From the NCBI GenBank assembly GCA_000174895.1, contig ACOK01000117.1, positions 62,001-126,000 of the forward strand: 64,000 nt of DNA, written 5' to 3'. A program made the position numbers and the translations under genes. The number at the start of each line of letters is the position of its first letter. The stretch's first letter is position 1. The notes under the pieces are model-generated. The model made no database searches. It was not told where the DNA came from and was given only the letters and a program-made list of their open reading frames with translations. This DNA comes from Ruminococcus flavefaciens FD-1 (GTDB lineage: Bacteria; Bacillota; Clostridia; Oscillospirales; Ruminococcaceae). Below are positions 50,522 through 59,836 of the stretch, one piece after another.

Positions 50522-51481
50522 ATGAAAGTACGTTTCCATCTGCCCGATTTTGCAGACAATTTTAAATTCAATCTCATGTTTCTCACTATGCTGGAAAACA
50601 GCCCCGAGCTTTTCCGTGAAGGTGTAGAGGTGGCTTCAGTTTACGGCGTGTTCCCTCCATCCATATGGAACGGCGGCCGCCTGAAATTCGGTCTGTGTAC
50701 CAAGGATTACATCAAGGGCGTTATCAAGGCTTTCAACAGCAGAGGCATCCCCCTCCGCTTTACATTCACAAATCCCATGCTGGAGAAAAAACATCTCAGC
50801 GATGAATTCTGCAACATGGTAATGCATCTTGCTGATAACGGCATGAATGAGTGTATCGTTATGTCGCCCCTCCTTGAGGACTACATCCGCAAGAATTACC
50901 CGAACTACAAGCTGACAAGCTCTACCTGCAAGCGTATCACAGACCCCGAAAAGGTCTGTCAGGAGGTGGAAAAGGATTATCATATCGTCGTAATAGACTA
51001 TGACCTTAACCACGATTTCGAGACCCTTGAAAAAATACCTGACAAAAGCAAGTGCGAGATACTGGTGAATGCCTGCTGTAATCCCGACTGCGCTCACCGT
51101 TCACACCATTATGAGATAATCGGACTTGAACAGATAGCGTATGCAAATCATGTCCGCAAGTATCCTAATGCGCCTTTCGACCAGGAGAAATTCAACAGCG
51201 AACATACCGATGCAGCATATGAATTCAACTGCGACTGCATGAGACGTTCCCTTTTCAAGGTGAAGGACCTCAGCTGTCATATAACTCCCGATGAGATATG
51301 GGAGAAATATGTGCCCATGGGATTCAATCAGTTCAAGATAGAGGGACGTACCTCCGATATCTTCAATCTGGCCGAGCATTATCTCTATTATATGGCAAAG
51401 CCCGAATGTCTCGACGAAGCACGTCTTATCTTCTACAGAAACCTGTGGAAAAACAATGTTATCTCCGTAAATAATGTCTGA
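50522..51481 (+). CDS. U32-like protein, second of three tandem paralogues
   Basis: 319 residues. Same order of motifs as its neighbours: MKVRFHLPDFADN start, EGVEVASVYGVFPPSIWNGG, TSSTCKRITDPEK, VNACCNPDCAHRSHHY, a later CDCMRRS, and QFKIEGRTS. It has extra residues around 225-240 before the last Cys pair. The ATG is 6 nt after AAGGAG; an upstream in-frame ATG (50426) lies in a stretch of CATTCTCAATTCT repeats and is unlikely. A gap of 142 nt separates it from the first copy, while the third follows closely. Confidence 0.75.
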   Translation: MKVRFHLPDFADNFKFNLMFLTMLENSPELFREGVEVASVYGVFPPSIWNGGRLKFGLCTKDYIKGVIKAFNSRGIPLRFTFTNPMLEKKHLSDEFCNMVMHLADNGMNECIVMSPLLEDYIRKNYPNYKLTSSTCKRITDPEKVCQEVEKDYHIVVIDYDLNHDFETLEKIPDKSKCEILVNACCNPDCAHRSHHYEIIGLEQIAYANHVRKYPNAPFDQEKFNSEHTDAAYEFNCDCMRRSLFKVKDLSCHITPDEIWEKYVPMGFNQFKIEGRTSDIFNLAEHYLYYMAKPECLDEARLIFYRNLWKNNVISVNNV

Positions 51482-51503
51482 TACCGCAGGAAAGGAGAAA
51501 GCA

Positions 51504-52445
51504 ATGAAAGCACGATTCCATCTTCCCGGATTCACTCAGCATTTCATGTTCAATATCACCTTTGCGGAAATGCTGAAGCATTGTCCCGGATTCTTCCGTG
51601 AGGGCGTGGAGATAGCCTCGGTATACGGAACATTTCCCCCTGCAATGTGGAACGGCGGACGTTTTCAGTTCGGACGCTGTGATGAGGGATTCATAAAACA
51701 GGTCATAAAGATGTTCAACGACAGGAATATCCCCCTTCGTTTCACGTTTACAAATCCTGTGCTGGAGGAAAAACACCTCCATGATGAATACTGCAACATG
51801 ATAATGCGCCTTGCCGACAACGGCTTCAACGAGGTCATAGTGGCTTCACCGCTTCTGGAGGAATATATCAGGAAGACCTATCCCGATTATAAGATAACAA
51901 GTTCCACCTGCAAGCGCATAACCAATGCAGACAGGCTGTATTCCGAGGTGGAAAAGGATTATCATATAGTGGTCATTGACTATGACCTGAACCACGATTT
52001 CGATACCCTTGCCAATATCCCCGATAAGAAAAAGTGTGAGATACTGGTAAATGCCTGCTGTGAGGCAAAATGTCCCTACCGCTCGGCGCACTATAACGCC
52101 ATAGGAAAAGAGCAGATAGCCTATGCACAGCATATGGCGAAAACTCCCGATAAGCCTTATACCATGCTTCCCGGGAATAATTACCGCAAGGGAAGCGATA
52201 AGTGCGATTATATGGACAGGAGCATTTTCGAGATACAGGAGCTGCCAAACTTCATATCAGCCGGTGATATCTGGGAGAAGTACATCCCAATGGACTTTGA
52301 GCAGTTCAAGATAGAGGGACGCACCTTTAACATAATTGCCCTTATGGAGCATTATATGTACTACATGATAAAGCCCGAAAAGCGTGACGAAGCCCGTTAT
52401 ATCTTCATGCAGCAGCTGGCTATGAATAAGGTTATAAAGTTCTGA
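51504..52445 (+). CDS. U32-like protein, third of three tandem paralogues
   Basis: 313 residues. Starts MKARFHLPGFTQH after AAAGGAGAAAGCA, 22 nt downstream of the second copy. Motifs: EGVEIASVYGTFPPAMWNGG, TSSTCKRITNADR, VNACCEAKCPYRSAHY, a single late Cys in DKCDYMDRS and QFKIEGRT. Conserved Cys in all three copies: one in STCKRIT, three in NACCxxxC and one late. That is enough to bind an Fe-S cluster. A shared set of KDYHIVVIDYDLNHDF residues with copy two suggests these two are the more recent duplicates. Confidence 0.75.
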   Translation: MKARFHLPGFTQHFMFNITFAEMLKHCPGFFREGVEIASVYGTFPPAMWNGGRFQFGRCDEGFIKQVIKMFNDRNIPLRFTFTNPVLEEKHLHDEYCNMIMRLADNGFNEVIVASPLLEEYIRKTYPDYKITSSTCKRITNADRLYSEVEKDYHIVVIDYDLNHDFDTLANIPDKKKCEILVNACCEAKCPYRSAHYNAIGKEQIAYAQHMAKTPDKPYTMLPGNNYRKGSDKCDYMDRSIFEIQELPNFISAGDIWEKYIPMDFEQFKIEGRTFNIIALMEHYMYYMIKPEKRDEARYIFMQQLAMNKVIKF

Positions 52446-52527
52446 GCAGGGCAGTCATGCCGTATAAACAAATAAGAATACCGGACGATAAGCGGTGATT
52501 CTTCATTATATAAAGGAGTAAGGATAA

Positions 52528-53949
52528 ATGTATTTATACAATTCACTTTCACACAAAAAAGAAGAATTCATTCCCCATGAGGAAGGCAAGGTAAGTATGT
52601 ATACCTGCGGCCCTACTGTGTACCACTACGCACACATAGGCAACCTGAGAAGCTACATCATGGAGGATATTCTCGAAAAGTACCTGCGCTATACAGGCTA
52701 TGACGTAAAGCGTGTAATGAATATTACAGACGTAGGACATCTCACCAGCGATGGTGATACAGGCGACGACAAAATGCTCAAGGGCGCAAAGCGTGAGCAC
52801 AAGACCGTCATGGAGATAGCAAAGTTCTACACTGACGCTTTCTTCGATGACTGCAAGAAGCTGAACATCAAAACTCCTGATGTGGTAGTTCCTGCAACTA
52901 CTTATATCGACGAATTCATCCGTGTTATCAGCTCTCTCATGGAAAAGGGCTACGCTTACGAGGCAGGCGGAAACATCTACTTCGATACCTCAAAGCTTGA
53001 CAAGTACTACGTGTTCAACGACTTCAACGAGGAAGACCTTGCTGTAGGTGTGCGTGACGGCGTTGAGGCTGACGAAAACAAGCGCAACAAGGCCGATTTC
53101 GTGCTCTGGTTCACCAAGTCAAAGTTTGACGATCAGGAACTGAAGTGGGATTCTCCATGGGGAATCGGCTACCCCGGCTGGCATATCGAGTGCTCATGCA
53201 TCAGTATGAAGAATCTGGGCGAATACCTTGATATCCACTGCGGAGGCATCGACAACGCATTCCCTCACCACACCAACGAGATAGCACAGTCAGAGGCTTA
53301 TCTGGGACATAAGTGGTGCAACTACTGGTTCCACATCCTCCACCTCAATACCAATGACGGCAAAATGAGCAAATCAAAGGGTGAATTCCTGACAGTTTCG
53401 CTCCTTGAAGAAAAGGGCTACAAGCCTGTTATCTACCGTTTCTTCTGCTTGCAGTCACACTACAGAAAGTCACTGGTATTCTCATGGGATAACCTTGACA
53501 ACGCTAAGGCTGCTTACGGAAAGCTCATCGAAAAGATCGCACCTCTTACACAGGAGAGCGGCGGAGATATCGACAAGGCTGAGTATGAGCGCCTTGACAA
53601 GGCATTCAGAGAGGCTCTCGACAGCGATGTGAACACAGCTATGGCGATCACCGTGCTTTACGATGTGCTGAAGTCAAAGGCAAATGCCGCAACAAAGCTT
53701 GCACTGATAAACGATTTCGACAAGGTGCTGGGACTTGACCTTGTGGCAAACGCAAAGCTTTTCCTTGAGGAATCCGCAAACGCTTCAGCTGATATACCTG
53801 CTGAAGTAATGGAACTTGTTGAACAGCGCAAGGAAGCAAGAAAGGCTAAGGACTTCGCACTTGCTGATGAACTCCGTGATAAGATAGCTTCACTGGGCTA
53901 TGAGGTCAAGGAGACCCGTCAGGGAACTGAGATATCTAAAATTCAGTAA
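52528..53949 (+). CDS. cysS: cysteinyl-tRNA synthetase
   Basis: 473 residues, class I. HIGH-type motif YHYAHIGNLR after the zinc Cys in YTCGPTV; other zinc ligands in GWHIECS and HTNEIAQSE; KMSKSKGEF near residue 275. AAAGGAG lies 13 nt before the ATG with AT-rich spacing. No T-box leader is visible in the 82 nt after the U32-like genes. Confidence 0.96.
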   Translation: MYLYNSLSHKKEEFIPHEEGKVSMYTCGPTVYHYAHIGNLRSYIMEDILEKYLRYTGYDVKRVMNITDVGHLTSDGDTGDDKMLKGAKREHKTVMEIAKFYTDAFFDDCKKLNIKTPDVVVPATTYIDEFIRVISSLMEKGYAYEAGGNIYFDTSKLDKYYVFNDFNEEDLAVGVRDGVEADENKRNKADFVLWFTKSKFDDQELKWDSPWGIGYPGWHIECSCISMKNLGEYLDIHCGGIDNAFPHHTNEIAQSEAYLGHKWCNYWFHILHLNTNDGKMSKSKGEFLTVSLLEEKGYKPVIYRFFCLQSHYRKSLVFSWDNLDNAKAAYGKLIEKIAPLTQESGGDIDKAEYERLDKAFREALDSDVNTAMAITVLYDVLKSKANAATKLALINDFDKVLGLDLVANAKLFLEESANASADIPAEVMELVEQRKEARKAKDFALADELRDKIASLGYEVKETRQGTEISKIQ

Positions 53950-54013
53950 GAATAATTCACAGGGGGGACCTACGAATGGTCGCCCCTGAAATATATAATA
54001 GGAGAAATGCCCC

Positions 54014-54799
54014 ATGGCAAGAATATACCCCCTTTTCAGCTCCAGCAAGGGCAATTCCACATTCATCGGAACTGAAAAAGGCGGAATACTCATAGACTGC
54101 GGCGTCAGCTTCAAAAGGCTGTCTGCCGCTCTTGAGATCAATAATATACCGCTTTCTGCGGTGCAGGCGGTGTTCATCACCCATGAACATTCCGACCACG
54201 TGGCGGGGCTGAAAATGCTCACCAAGAAAACAGGTATGCCCGTGTACGGACAGAAACGAACTCTGCAACGGCTCTGCGACAGCGATAAGATATCGCCGGA
54301 TTCACCTGTGATAGATATGACCGGCATCGCTATAAACTGCGCAGGCTCGGAGGTGCGGTGCTTCAATACGCCTCATGATACCATTCAGAGCTGCGGATAC
54401 CGCATACACACCGATGACGACAAGCTGTGCGCTGTCTGCACCGACCTGGGTCATATTACTCCCGAAGTGGACGAAGCCCTTACAGGCTGCCGTCTGGTGC
54501 TTCTGGAGGCAAACTACGACGACTATATGCTGCGTACAGGTCCCTATCCGCTGTATCTGAAAGAGAGGATACTCTCCGTCAACGGCCATCTTTCCAACGA
54601 CGACAGCGGCATACAGGCGGCTAAGCTGGTGGAGCGAGGTACTACCCATATCATACTCGGACATCTCAGTCAGGACAACAATCGTCCTGATATCGCATAT
54701 AATACCGTTCAGAAGGCGCTTTCGGGATTCGTCAGCGGCAGAGACTATCTGCTGGGAGTTGCGCCTGTTGAAACTCAGGGAGGAGCTGTGATTTTCTGA
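54014..54799 (+). CDS. metallo-beta-lactamase-fold hydrolase (WalJ/YycJ-like)
   Basis: 261 residues. The zinc site THEHSDHVAGL (HxHxDH) is near residues 57-66; SSSKGNSTFIGTEKGGILIDCG at the start and LLEANYDDYML and GHLSQDNN later are typical of the YycJ/WalJ group. Members near walRK affect cell wall and DNA repair, but walRK is not seen here. ATGA-type overlap with rlmH, a pair kept together in many Firmicutes. Confidence 0.9.
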   Translation: MARIYPLFSSSKGNSTFIGTEKGGILIDCGVSFKRLSAALEINNIPLSAVQAVFITHEHSDHVAGLKMLTKKTGMPVYGQKRTLQRLCDSDKISPDSPVIDMTGIAINCAGSEVRCFNTPHDTIQSCGYRIHTDDDKLCAVCTDLGHITPEVDEALTGCRLVLLEANYDDYMLRTGPYPLYLKERILSVNGHLSNDDSGIQAAKLVERGTTHIILGHLSQDNNRPDIAYNTVQKALSGFVSGRDYLLGVAPVETQGGAVIF

Positions 54800-55272
54800 T
54801 GACCATTCAACTCATTGTCATAGGCAAGCTTAAAGAGGATTACCTCAGAAACGCCTGCGCTGAATACATAAAAAGGCTGGGAAGATACTGCACTTTCGAG
54901 CTCCACGAACTGGACGAATGCAGACTCAGCGATAATCCGTCCGACAAAGAGATAACTGCTGCACTTGCAAAGGAGGCCGAACAGATAAAGCGCTATGCAA
55001 AGGGAATGATAGTTCCAATGTGCATCGAGGGCAGACAGCTCACAAGTCCCGAATTATCGGAGAAAATAACCGAGGCAGGCGTAAACGGACAGAGCACCGT
55101 CACATTTATAATCGGCAGTTCATTCGGCCTCGCCCCCGAAATAAAAGCTATGGGAGACCTTAAACTTTCCATGTCCAAAATGACCTTCCCCCACCAGCTT
55201 GCAAGAGTTATGCTCCTTGAACAGATATACCGTGCCTTCCAGATATCCACCGGCGGTAAGTACCATAAATAA
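54799..55272 (+). CDS. rlmH: 23S rRNA pseudouridine1915 N3-methyltransferase
   Basis: 157 residues, SPOUT knot fold. Signature IGKLKEDYLRNACAEYIKRL at the start, FIIGSSFGLAPEIKA (SAM loop) and MTFPHQLARVMLLEQIYRA at the C-terminus, normal RlmH length. Acts on assembled 70S ribosomes, adding a methyl group to pseudouridine 1915 in helix 69, the region also served by RluD. Confidence 0.96.
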   Translation: MTIQLIVIGKLKEDYLRNACAEYIKRLGRYCTFELHELDECRLSDNPSDKEITAALAKEAEQIKRYAKGMIVPMCIEGRQLTSPELSEKITEAGVNGQSTVTFIIGSSFGLAPEIKAMGDLKLSMSKMTFPHQLARVMLLEQIYRAFQISTGGKYHK

Positions 55273-55274
55273 TA

Positions 55275-55461
55275 ACTGCCCTGCTAACCGTGGTACTCTT
55301 ACAGCAACTTTATGCGTGTCTATTGAGGGAAACCCTTTTGAAAAAGGGTACGGGGGAAGAACCTTTCCTCAGAAAGGTTTTCCCCCGATAAATACATATA
55401 AAACTGCTATATGAGTACCACGGTTACAGTTGCTTTATTTTTGCAACTTTAGCAGGGCAGT
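55275..55461. terminator. nested inverted-repeat element filling the rlmH-ridA gap
   Basis: Outer perfect 13-bp repeat ACTGCCCTGCTAA (55275-55287) with its complement at 55449-55461; second pair CCGTGGTACTC (55288-55298) with GAGTACCACGG (55413-55423). The centre holds AAACCCTTTTGAAAAAGGGT and GGGGGAA-GAACCTTTC-ctc-AGAAAGGTT-TTCCCCC hairpins. It fills nearly the whole gap between two convergent stop codons and has T/A-rich flanks on both strands, as expected of a bidirectional terminator. Related to 35947-36240. Confidence 0.75.
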
Positions 55462-55471
55462 TTATTTATGC

Positions 55472-55849
55472 TCAGAGTGTGCTTTCGGAGATGACTTCTA
55501 CTTCGACGAGAACGCCCTTGGGGAGTGTCTTTACGGCGACACAGCTTCTTGCAGGAAGGGATGTGAAGTATCTGCCGTATATCTCATTGAAAGCGGCAAA
55601 GTCGTTCATATCCGCAAGGAAGCAGGTAGTCTTTACGGCTTTCTCGAAAGATGAGCCTGCTGTTTCGAGGACAGCGCCCAGATTTTTCATTACCTGTTCG
55701 GTCTGTTCTTCGATAGTCTTAGCTTCTACGGTGTTTGTTGTGGGGTCGATAGCTATCTGTCCGCTGGTATATACCATGCCGTTTGAGACGATAGCCTGTG
55801 AGTAAGGGCCTACAGCTGCGGGAGCTTTTTCTGTGTGTATTTTTATCAT
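55472..55849 (-). CDS. ridA: RidA-family enamine/imine deaminase
   Basis: 125 residues. Speeds hydrolysis of reactive 2-aminoacrylate-type imines released by PLP enzymes such as threonine dehydratase, whose gene (ilvA) is 2.3 kb away on the same strand. Family marks: KAPAAVGPYSQAI, GMVYTSGQIAIDP, the catalytic-site Arg in ARSCVAV and LPKGVLVEVEVIS. AAAGGAG precedes the ATG. The nearby leu/ilv genes fit a role in protecting branched-chain synthesis. Confidence 0.95.
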   Translation of the reverse strand: MIKIHTEKAPAAVGPYSQAIVSNGMVYTSGQIAIDPTTNTVEAKTIEEQTEQVMKNLGAVLETAGSSFEKAVKTTCFLADMNDFAAFNEIYGRYFTSLPARSCVAVKTLPKGVLVEVEVISESTL

Positions 55850-55938
55850 GATGATCTCTCCTTTTATATATCCAAGATTGCAAGTATGTCATGTTTATAA
55901 GAACAGGCAATGTTGCAACCTTCCTTTGGGTTTGGATT

Positions 55939-56433
55939 TTATGCGATTATACCGTTGGCGATGGACTGCATAAGTCCGCCGTTTTCGATTATCTTCTGAA
56001 CGAATTCCGGGAATGGTTCGGTCTTGTATTCCTTGCCTGTTGTCAGGTTGCGTATGATACCGCTGTCCAGGTCAGCTTCAACTTTGTCGCCTTCGCTTAT
56101 GCCGTCAACAGCTTCGGGACATTCCACGATGGCGAGGCCGATATTTATTGAATTGCGGTAGAAGATACGTGCAAAGCTTTTGGCGATCACGAGAGAAACT
56201 CCGCTTGCCTTTATTGCAATGGGAGCGTGTTCACGGGAAGAGCCGCAGCCGAAATTCTGGCCTGCTGTGATGATATCGCCCTGCTGTACACGGCTCACGA
56301 AAGTCTTGTCAAGATCCTCCATGCAGTGTGAAGCCAGTTCCTTGTGGTCGCTGGTATTGAGATATCTTGCAGGGATGATAACGTCCGTATCAACGTTGTC
56401 GCCGTACTTTATAACATTTCCTGTATATTTCAT
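55939..56433 (-). CDS. leuD: 3-isopropylmalate dehydratase small subunit
   Basis: 164 residues, the short LeuD type used by many anaerobes. [12 protein letters not shown] and [17 protein letters not shown] are family signatures; [15 protein letters not shown] follows. With LeuC it isomerises 2- and 3-isopropylmalate in leucine synthesis. The start [11 protein letters not shown] has GGGAGGT upstream and its ATG overlaps the leuC stop (ATGA). Confidence 0.95.
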   Translation of the reverse strand: MKYTGNVIKYGDNVDTDVIIPARYLNTSDHKELASHCMEDLDKTFVSRVQQGDIITAGQNFGCGSSREHAPIAIKASGVSLVIAKSFARIFYRNSINIGLAIVECPEAVDGISEGDKVEADLDSGIIRNLTTGKEYKTEPFPEFVQKIIENGGLMQSIANGIIA

Positions 56434-57698
56434 AAGTTCATGACCTCCCATGGACTTGTTATTTTTCCTGTAATTGCGCTTGCTGCGGCAGTAGCAGGAC
56501 TTGCGAGGTAGACCTCAGAGCCCACGTGTCCCATACGTCCCACGAAGTTGCGGTTGGTGGTGGTAACGGCACGTTCGCCCTCAGCGAGAATGCCCATATA
56601 TCCGCCCAGACAGGGACCGCAGGTAGGAGTTGATACAACAGCACCGCACTCGATGAATGTCCTGAGCAGCCCCATTTCCATAGCATCAAGGTATATCTGC
56701 TGTGTGGCAGGGATAATGATAACACGCACATTCTCGGCGCATTTGTGTCCACGCATGATATCAGCGGCAGCCACAAGGTCTTCAAGGCGGCCGTTCGTGC
56801 ATGAGCCGATAACTACCTGGTCTATCTTTATATCGCCTATCTCATCGAATGTCTTTGCGTTTTCAGGGAGATGAGGGAAAGCCACAGTAGGCTCGATATT
56901 GTCAAGGTCGATGGTTATGACCTCGTCGTATACGGCATCATCGTCAGCTTTGAAGATAACAGGCTCAGCGCCGCCATGCTCTCTGATATAGTCAAGGGTG
57001 ATGTCGTCCACTTCAAATATGCCGTTCTTAGCGCCTGCTTCGATAGCCATGTTTGCGATACACAGACGGTCAGCCATGTTCAGTGAAGCCAGCCCCTCGC
57101 CTGTGAACTCCATAGAGCGGTAGAGAGCGCCGTCAACGCCTATTTTTCCAATGATGTGGAGTATGACATCCTTGCCCGAAACATATTGTCTTAGGCAGCC
57201 TTTCAGCTCAAACTTTACAGCAGATGGCACCTTGAACCATGCCTTGCCTATTGCCATACCGCAGGCCATATCCGTTGAGCCCACACCTGTTGAGAACGCT
57301 CCCAGAGCGCCGTAGGTGCAGGTATGGGAGTCAGCACCTATAACAACATTGCCGGCTGTTACAAGGCCTTTCTCGGGGAGCAGAGCGTGTTCTATGCCCA
57401 TTTTTCCAACATCATAGAAATGGGTTATCTCTTTCTCGCCGCAGAAATCACGGCACATCTTACACTGCTCCGCCGCTTTTATGTCCTTATTCGGAGCGAA
57501 GTGGTCCATGACCATAGTTACCTTATTTTTGTCAAACACGCTGTCTTTTCCCAGTTTTGCGAACTCTTTGATAGCCACAGGAGATGTGATATCGTTGCCG
57601 AGAACAAGGTCAAGGTCAGCGAGGATAAGCTGTCCTGCCTGCACCTTTTCAAGTCCTGCGTGAGCCGCAAGTATCTTCTGAGTCATTGTCATACCCAT
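56430..57698 (-). CDS. leuC: 3-isopropylmalate dehydratase large subunit
   Basis: 422 residues, the aconitase-like catalytic subunit with a [4Fe-4S] cluster: cluster Cys in GSCTNGR (about 301) and TCGPCLGG (about 360 and 363), active-site [13 protein letters not shown]. The start ATG is 9 nt after AAGGAAG; a GTG nine bases upstream is less likely. leuA is not in the window. Coupled to leuD. Confidence 0.95.
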   Translation of the reverse strand: MGMTMTQKILAAHAGLEKVQAGQLILADLDLVLGNDITSPVAIKEFAKLGKDSVFDKNKVTMVMDHFAPNKDIKAAEQCKMCRDFCGEKEITHFYDVGKMGIEHALLPEKGLVTAGNVVIGADSHTCTYGALGAFSTGVGSTDMACGMAIGKAWFKVPSAVKFELKGCLRQYVSGKDVILHIIGKIGVDGALYRSMEFTGEGLASLNMADRLCIANMAIEAGAKNGIFEVDDITLDYIREHGGAEPVIFKADDDAVYDEVITIDLDNIEPTVAFPHLPENAKTFDEIGDIKIDQVVIGSCTNGRLEDLVAAADIMRGHKCAENVRVIIIPATQQIYLDAMEMGLLRTFIECGAVVSTPTCGPCLGGYMGILAEGERAVTTTNRNFVGRMGHVGSEVYLASPATAAASAITGKITSPWEVMNL

Positions 57699-57754
57699 AG
57701 TTTTCACTTCCTTATATTAAACATTGCAAGGCTGCAAGTATAGGAAAACTTTGC

Positions 57755-58096
57755 AATGTTACTTTTTAATTCGTAATGCGTAATGCGTAATTCGTAATTA
57801 TTGCGTCCCTGTCAGGACGGAACAGAATTTGCAGGATAGAATATTGTAGGGAACGGCGCCCTCGCCGTTCCACGATGAACCGATAAAAGTTGCCGTCTGC
57901 AAATTCTATTGTTATCAGAGGGCGGATGATATCCGCCCCTGCAATATCATAACGGAGATTATACGTTTATCTGAGGGCGCACACTGTGCGCCCCTACGCT
58001 CTGTTTTGTGGTAGTTTTTCGTAAGGCACGGGACGTCGAGGACGCCGTCCCCTACAAATTTTATTGCTATCTGAGGACCGCCAAAGGCAGCCCCTA
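57755..58096. repeat. hairpin repeat mosaic between leuC and ilvA
   Basis: AATTCGTAATGCGTAATGCG words, then a run of hairpin units: GTAGGGAACGGCGCCCTCGC…, GGGCGGATGATATCCGCCC, GGGCGCACACTGTGCGCCC-CTAC (57975-57997), GGGACGTCGAGGACGCCGTCCC-CTAC, and a GGACCGCCAAAGGCAGCCCC unit. The same units in the same linkers recur at 59415-59800 and 62125-62346. Confidence 0.8.
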
Positions 58097-58145
58097 CAGG
58101 CTGATAACTGCTTTCTGTTCTCTGCTCTCTGTCATCACTGCAAGA

Positions 58146-59348
58146 TCAGTTACTGCTCAGCACCTTGAAGCCTTCCTTTGCAAGAGCCTGCTTTATGGCT
58201 TCGATATGCTCATAGTTTCTCGTTTCGAGGACTATTCTCAGGTAGCAGCCGTTTACCGCTGAGCCTTCGTTTGCTCTTTCGTGGTGGATGGATGTGACGT
58301 TTCCGCCAAGTTCGGCTATAATGCGTGAAACGTCCATGAGCTGACCGGGCTTGTCGATAAGCTCTATCATCATTGAGTAGGAGCGTCCCGACATGAGAAG
58401 TCCACGCTTGATTACACGGGAAAGTATGGTAACGTCGATGTTTCCGCCTGACAGCAGACATACGGTCTTTTTGCCTTTTACGGGGACTTTGTTGAACATC
58501 GCTGCTGCTACGGGAACTGCTCCTGCGCCCTCGGTGACAAGTTTCTGCTGTTCCATAAGAGCAAGAATAGCCGCAGATATCTCGTCGTCCGTAACGGTAA
58601 CTATCTCGTCCACGTACTCGGAAACATACTTGAAAGTGTTCTCTCCGGGAGCTTTTACAGCGATACCGTCAGCGATAGTGGATACGCTTTCGAGGCACTC
58701 TATCTGACCGTCCCTGACAGCGTTGTACATACTGGGAGCGCCTGCTGCCTGAACGCCGTAGACCTTGATTCTCGGGTCAAGGTTCTTGATAGCGAATGCA
58801 ACTCCCGAAATGAGTCCGCCTCCGCCGATAGGAACGATAACAGCGTCCATGTCAGGTATCTGCTCAAGCAGCTCAAGACCGATGGTTCCCTGACCTGCAA
58901 TGACGTTCTCGTCGTCAAAAGGATGGATGAAGGTGTAGCCCTTTTCGTCACGCAGACGGAGAGCCTCAGCATAAGCGTCATCGTAAACGCCCTTGACCAG
59001 ATTCACCTCTGCGCCGTAGCTTTTGGTAGCCTCTACCTTTGAGATGGGAGCGCCGTCGGGGAGGCATATCAGCGACTTTATGCCGTTTTTAGCGGCAGCG
59101 AGAGCCACTCCCTGAGCGTGGTTGCCTGCTGAACAGGCGATAACTCCACGGGCTTTTTCCTCATCGGAAAGCTGAGACATACGGTAGTAAGCGCCTCTGA
59201 CCTTGAACGAGCCTGTGATCTGTAGGTTCTCGGTCTTCAGATAGATATCCGCCTCGGGATTGATTTTGGGTGCGTGTATTACGTCGGTTTCCCTGATGAC
59301 CTGCTTTAAGATGTACCTTGCGTGATAGACTTTATCAAGGGTAAGCAT
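58146..59348 (-). CDS. ilvA: threonine dehydratase (ammonia-lyase)
   Basis: 400 residues. Deaminates threonine to 2-oxobutanoate, the entry to isoleucine synthesis. PLP lysine in SFKVRGAYYR, SAGNHAQGVALAA, the PLP phosphate loop GGGGLISG, and SGGNID. A single C-terminal ACT domain (about 325-400; MMIELIDKPGQLMDVSRII) marks the shorter IlvA/TdcB type found in Firmicutes. AAAGAGGTTTTTTT lies before the ATG; a TATAAT (59395-59390 on the - strand) may be its -10 box. Confidence 0.94.
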   Translation of the reverse strand: MLTLDKVYHARYILKQVIRETDVIHAPKINPEADIYLKTENLQITGSFKVRGAYYRMSQLSDEEKARGVIACSAGNHAQGVALAAAKNGIKSLICLPDGAPISKVEATKSYGAEVNLVKGVYDDAYAEALRLRDEKGYTFIHPFDDENVIAGQGTIGLELLEQIPDMDAVIVPIGGGGLISGVAFAIKNLDPRIKVYGVQAAGAPSMYNAVRDGQIECLESVSTIADGIAVKAPGENTFKYVSEYVDEIVTVTDDEISAAILALMEQQKLVTEGAGAVPVAAAMFNKVPVKGKKTVCLLSGGNIDVTILSRVIKRGLLMSGRSYSMMIELIDKPGQLMDVSRIIAELGGNVTSIHHERANEGSAVNGCYLRIVLETRNYEHIEAIKQALAKEGFKVLSSN

Positions 59349-59414
59349 AAAAAAACCTCTTTTTCTGCTGATTATCTCAGCCGGATTTTATTATAAAGGA
59401 CGGCAATTACCGAC

Positions 59415-59800
59415 CTTTTTAATGCGTAATTGTTGTGTCCATGTCAGGACGGAACAGAATTTGCAGGATAGAATATTGTAGGGAACGGCGCCCTCGCCGT
59501 TCCACGATGAACTCTGTTTTGTGGTAGTTCTTGCGTAAGGCACGGGACGTCGAGGACGCCGTCCCCTACACTTATCAGGTGGATGATATCCGCCCCTGCA
59601 ATATCATAACGGGGATTATACGTTTATCTGAGGGCGCACACTGTGCGCCCCTACGCTCTGTTTTGTGGTAGTTCTTGCGTAAGGCACGGGACGTCGAGGA
59701 CGCCGTCCCCTACGCTTATCAGGCGGATGATATCCGTCCCTGCAATAACATAACGGGCGTTATACGTTTATCTGAGGGCGCACACTGTGCGCCCCTACAA
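59415..59800. repeat. hairpin repeat mosaic between ilvA and the DUF815 gene
   Basis: Holds two full rounds of the linker-plus-hairpin series: the GTTTTGTGGTAGTT…GGGACGTCGAGGACGCCGTCCC-CTAC block twice, GGCGGATGATATCCG units twice, and GGGCGCACACTGTGCGCCC-CTAC at 59632-59654 and 59776-59798. It begins with an AATGCGTAATTG word and a TGTCAGGACGGAACAGAATT block shared with 57808 onward. No gene. Confidence 0.8.
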
Positions 59801-59836
59801 ACTAATAACTGCTTTCTGTTCTCTGAGCACTAAAAA

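Noticed and set aside
52446-52527. Possible T-box leader before cysS
   Set aside because: Only 82 nt; no consensus or terminator hairpin.
55288-55423. GTGGTACTC…GAGTACCACGG resembles a T-box GGTGGNACCGCG
   Set aside because: It lies between convergent genes, not before an amino acid or synthetase gene, and the specifier stem layout is absent.
57755-59800. Repeat arrays considered as CRISPR or as an origin
   Set aside because: Units differ in sequence and spacing, have palindromic stems rather than direct repeats with spacers, and no DnaA-box cluster or dnaA gene is near.
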